Shown: piece after piece, positions 60,652 to 64,000 of the stretch | Position numbering within the stretch: the first letter of the stretch is position 1 | How the letters are laid out: each line of letters opens with the position of its first letter | Assembly: GCF_001984825.2 (NCBI RefSeq) | Contig: NZ_CP043318.1 | Span: forward strand, 3,720,001 to 3,784,000 | DNA length: 64,000 nt | Direction of reading: 5' to 3' | Source of the DNA: Enterobacter chengduensis | GTDB lineage: Bacteria; Pseudomonadota; Gammaproteobacteria; Enterobacterales; Enterobacteriaceae | The notes under the pieces: generated by a model | What the model was told of the DNA's origin: nothing | The model's input: only the letters and a program-made list of their open reading frames with translations | Database searches by the model: none | Translations under genes and position numbers: made by a program

Positions 60652-63600
60652 TTACGGAACAACAATCAGCGGGCCGCTGGCCGCCCCCGTTGCCCGCCAC
60701 TGCGGAACGTACATAGATTCCACCATCGGCACCGGCACCTGATAAGTTCCCGGCGTGACGGCGCGCGCCAGATAAACCAGCGTGACCGGCTGACCTTCGT
60801 TTACCGGCACGGCTGCCACGAAGCGGTCATCGCGGAACTCCATATGCTGTATATCCGCCTGCTGCATCTGGCTGAGCAGGTTCTGCACCTCGCTGCCGCT
60901 GTCCTGCAGGCTGGCGCTGCTGCTCGCCAGGTTCTGGTTTTCCAGCTCCAGACCCGCGGGGAGGAGATCCACCACCAGCGCGTCCGGCACGTTCTGGCTG
61001 GCCTTCACTTCAAGCCAGACCAGAACAAGCTCGCCGCTCTTCAGCGAAGAGAGCGATTTACTGCTGCCGTCGGTTGCCAGGATATGACGTTCAACCTGCA
61101 GCACGTTCGCGCTCGGTTCAGGGGCATATTCCGGATAACCGGTGCTGTCCAGGCGTACCCACAGTGGTGAAGTGCCGGTATTGGTTACCTGCAGCGCGCC
61201 AAGCTGGTCGCCGCTTACGTTTTGTACAAGCGCAGTATCCCCGCCGGATGCGGTATCAGACAGCGTGGTTTTCGCCTGCCACGAACCGGACAAGGTTTGC
61301 AGCGAACGTCCGGCCAGGAACAGCGCGTTGCTTTCCTGAGTGGACAGCCAGCGCTGGCTGAAGGCCTCTTCAGAAAGCGCGTTCAGCAGCGTATTTTGTG
61401 CATCTGGCAGCAGCTTGTACTCCTCCAGGAGAGAGAGCATCAGCGCGTTGTCGCGAAGCTGGCTGCCGTAATCGGCCATCCAGTTTCTGCTGTCGTTGCG
61501 CGGGGTTTTGAGCGCCAGATCCAGCGCCTGCTGGCTACGCGGCGCATCGCCCATCAGCTTGAGGGCCATGCCCAGCTGCATCAGCGGCAGGCCGGACGCC
61601 GCCTGAGCGTGACGATCCCAGATTTCACGCAGCGCGCCCAGCGGCGCCTTTTGCTGACGCGCCAGCACCAGCGCGGCATACGCCTGCACGGCAAATTTGC
61701 TGGCCTGAGTATCGTCGCTATAGCGAATGGACATCATGCCCGGATCCTGCAGGTAGCGCAGCAACCGGCTATTGGCGTTGTTCACGGCATCGGCCGGTAC
61801 GCTGTAACCCTGCTCGCCCGCGCGCACCAGGAAGTCGGTCACGTAAGCCGTCAGCCAGTACTCTTCCGGACCGTTTTTATCCCACAGCGCGAACCCGCCG
61901 TCTTCACGCTGCATCTGCAGCAGACGCGAGATGCCGATATCAATGGCTGCGCGGCGCTTATCGTCGCTGTCGCCTTTGATGCCCAGCGCGGTGAGCTGCG
62001 CCTCATTGGTGTACAGAGACGGGAACAGGCCGCTGGTGGTCTGCTCCAGGCAACCATACGGATACGCCTGCAGTTCGCGAATATAGCGCGCCAGGTTGAG
62101 AGGTGGTTTGCCGCTCAGCAGCAGCTGTCCCTGCAGGGTATCAGGAGAGAAACCGGTGCTGTGCTGCGCCGGTGCGGTCCACGATTCGCCAGGGTTCAGC
62201 ATGGCACCGGTATTAACCGTCTGTGCCGGGAACGCCGGACGCACGCCGATTTTCCAGCTCTTCTGCTGCGGGGCGAAGGTTTCGCCCGGAAGCTGCAGGC
62301 CGGTAACCTGCGCGGTCACTTCACCGTCACCATAACCGTCCAGCGCACGCACCGGGATAAACAACGTGCTGCGCGCGCCCGGTGACAGCTGGACAGGCTG
62401 AGGCTGTGCGCCTTCCAGCGCCAGTTTGCCGGTAGAGGCCAGGGCAACATTGAGCGTTTGCGGCTGGTCGGTCAGGTTGGTGATATCCAGCGTCAGGCGC
62501 GAGGTATCCCCGCTTGCCAGGAAGCGCGGGGTATTCAGCTCGGTAATGACCGGCGCGGCCACAATAATCTTGCCTTCACTGCTGCCGAAATCGTCTTCCG
62601 TCCAGGCCTGCGCCATCAGACGCAGCTCACCGTTAAAGTCTCCAATCGGCAACGTAATTGTGCCTTCCCCGTTGGCATCCAGCGTAACCGGCTGAGCCTG
62701 CTGGGCGATAATGGTGACGTGATTTACCGGCGGTTTGCCGCCGCGCTTCAGCTCATCACCATCGCCACCAAAACGCAGCGCGGCCAGACGGCCCTGCCCT
62801 TCAATGACCTGGCCGTAAATATCGTAGATATCCGCACCGTAACGCTTCTGGCCAAAGAAGGCCTGCCACGGATCCGGCGTAACGTAATCGGTAATGTTCA
62901 GCACGCCGCTGTCCACCGCCGAGACCAGCACGTTTACCTTCTGCGGAACCGCACCCTCCTTCACGCTGGCTTTCACCTTCACCGAGAGCGTCTGGTTTGG
63001 ACGCATTTTCTGAGGGTTATCGAGCGCAATGTTCAGGCGGCGATTTTCGTCGCCCATCGGCAGATGCAGCAGGCCGACCGCGCGTTTCGGCGTGGCGGAT
63101 TTGGATTTATCCCCAGGACGGACCACCAGCGTGCTCAGGTAGAGGTCGTGACGCTTCCAGGCCTTGTCGACCGGGATAGCGAGATCCAGCCCGTTGGCCG
63201 GTACGTCGATCTCTTTCCACCACAGCGGCCCTTCGCTGGACTCAATCATCGCATAGCCCTTGCCAGCGGCTGGCGCGGCAATGTGCAGGTTGATGGTGTC
63301 GCCCGGCTGATAGGCTGGCTTATCCAGCTTCAGCGTCACGCGGTCAGGGCGCGCAGCGCCGGTACCGTCGCTGTTATCCTGCCAGCTGTAGCCTGCCCAG
63401 AAGCGCACGCTGCTGACCATCTCATCAGGCGCTTTCACCTCCAGACGGTATGACCCCCACTCCACCGGGAAGGTGACCTTGCCGGTTTCATCGGCCTTGA
63501 GCGTCAGCTCCTGCTCGCCTTCGACCAGGTCTTTTTGATCGAACTGAGACTGCCAGCCTTCGCTCTCTGACCAGTTCCAGAAGTAGTCCCGACGCTCGCG

Positions 63601-64000
63601 GATCAGACGCACCTGTAACCCGGAAACGGCCTTTTTCGCTCCGCTGGCATCGGCATACACGATGTCGAAACTGGCGTTGCCGTTCTCGTCAACAATCGGT
63701 TGGTTGACGGTGGTATCGGTGCGGTAGTCGTAAACCGCTTTACTGGCGAACTGCGGACGGATACCAGGCAGTTCAGCTGCCGGCCAGATAGCCTGCTCGG
63801 CGCGACGCGTTACCGGACGACCGCCGGACTCCAGCAGGCTGGCCTGCAGGATCAGCTGCAGCGGCGAGTGCACCTCTTTCCACTGGCTTTCGGTAGAAAC
63901 CTGCCCACGCCCCTGCTCGTCCAGCGTAAGCTGCACTTCATCCAGGCTGCGGCTCAGGTTCTCCTCGGCGATATCGCCAAACTGGAAGCCCGGCAGCGCA
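60652..64000 (-). CDS. yfhM: Alpha-2-macroglobulin family lipoprotein YfhM (5' end beyond window)
   Basis: The C-terminal roughly 1116 residues of the bacterial alpha-2-macroglobulin; the E. coli protein has about 1653, so its N terminus and lipoprotein signal lie outside. Visible features are repeated immunoglobulin-like MG domains, the bait/macroglobulin region, and the thioester motif in PYGCLEQTTSG with the reactive Cys and Gln. An alpha-helical toroid domain follows (YWLTAYVTDFLVRAGEQGY and later). The frame is open from the right edge. It traps periplasmic proteases and is coupled with pbpC, which repairs cell wall. Confidence 0.93.
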   Translation of the reverse strand, partial: ALPGFQFGDIAEENLSRSLDEVQLTLDEQGRGQVSTESQWKEVHSPLQLILQASLLESGGRPVTRRAEQAIWPAAELPGIRPQFASKAVYDYRTDTTVNQPIVDENGNASFDIVYADASGAKKAVSGLQVRLIRERRDYFWNWSESEGWQSQFDQKDLVEGEQELTLKADETGKVTFPVEWGSYRLEVKAPDEMVSSVRFWAGYSWQDNSDGTGAARPDRVTLKLDKPAYQPGDTINLHIAAPAAGKGYAMIESSEGPLWWKEIDVPANGLDLAIPVDKAWKRHDLYLSTLVVRPGDKSKSATPKRAVGLLHLPMGDENRRLNIALDNPQKMRPNQTLSVKVKASVKEGAVPQKVNVLVSAVDSGVLNITDYVTPDPWQAFFGQKRYGADIYDIYGQVIEGQGRLAALRFGGDGDELKRGGKPPVNHVTIIAQQAQPVTLDANGEGTITLPIGDFNGELRLMAQAWTEDDFGSSEGKIIVAAPVITELNTPRFLASGDTSRLTLDITNLTDQPQTLNVALASTGKLALEGAQPQPVQLSPGARSTLFIPVRALDGYGDGEVTAQVTGLQLPGETFAPQQKSWKIGVRPAFPAQTVNTGAMLNPGESWTAPAQHSTGFSPDTLQGQLLLSGKPPLNLARYIRELQAYPYGCLEQTTSGLFPSLYTNEAQLTALGIKGDSDDKRRAAIDIGISRLLQMQREDGGFALWDKNGPEEYWLTAYVTDFLVRAGEQGYSVPADAVNNANSRLLRYLQDPGMMSIRYSDDTQASKFAVQAYAALVLARQQKAPLGALREIWDRHAQAASGLPLMQLGMALKLMGDAPRSQQALDLALKTPRNDSRNWMADYGSQLRDNALMLSLLEEYKLLPDAQNTLLNALSEEAFSQRWLSTQESNALFLAGRSLQTLSGSWQAKTTLSDTASGGDTALVQNVSGDQLGALQVTNTGTSPLWVRLDSTGYPEYAPEPSANVLQVERHILATDGSSKSLSSLKSGELVLVWLEVKASQNVPDALVVDLLPAGLELENQNLASSSASLQDSGSEVQNLLSQMQQADIQHMEFRDDRFVAAVPVNEGQPVTLVYLARAVTPGTYQVPVPMVESMYVPQWRATGAASGPLIVVP

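Overview
The window is chromosomal DNA from an enteric gammaproteobacterium of the Enterobacter/Leclercia/Lelliottia type. The backbone follows the Escherichia coli order gcvR-bcp, perM, bepA, yfgD, hda, uraA-upp, purMN, ppk-ppx, pdeF (yfgF), yfgG, guaBA, xseA, yfgJ, der, bamB, yfgM, hisS, ispG, rodZ, rlmN, ndk, pbpC, yfhM, with proteins close to full E. coli length. No rRNA, tRNA, CRISPR array, intact insertion sequence or prophage was seen. The right edge cuts yfhM.

Five accessory blocks interrupt this backbone. (A) About 4.3-9.0 kb, between yfgD and hda: a protein that looks like an IS481-type transposase with its catalytic core lost, divergent from a tight operon of a PTS EIIC permease, a glycosylasparaginase-family Ntn hydrolase and an M17 aminopeptidase. 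The aminopeptidase gene carries a one-base frameshift. The set suggests import and dismantling of an Asn-linked or beta-aspartyl compound, perhaps glycosyl-asparagine; this is inference. (B) About 11.9-13.6 kb, between upp and purM: a GH1 6-phospho-beta-glucosidase with two AscG-like operators upstream. (C) About 22.0-25.5 kb: a LysR regulator, an MFS transporter, a DUF6130-like exported protein and an exported alpha/beta hydrolase. (D) About 25.6-39.9 kb: a complete myo-inositol catabolic locus (iolB, iolE, iolC fused to an aldolase-like domain, an oxidoreductase, a three-part ABC importer, iolG, iolD, iolA, and an RpiR-type iolR). Its two operons share a 30-bp promoter/operator block. (E) About 44.6-48.9 kb: a protealysin-type M4 metalloprotease with its emfourin-type inhibitor, yfgJ, a Gfo/Idh/MocA oxidoreductase and a POT peptide transporter.

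Regulatory sites readable by eye include PurR boxes at purM and guaB, a Pho box at ppk, an FNR box ahead of pdeF and an FNR-like site ahead of upp, CRP-like sites ahead of the PTS operon and iolG, and several rho-independent terminators. REP-type palindromes sit mostly at the seams between backbone and accessory blocks. The hda gene appears to keep the unusual CTG start known from E. coli.
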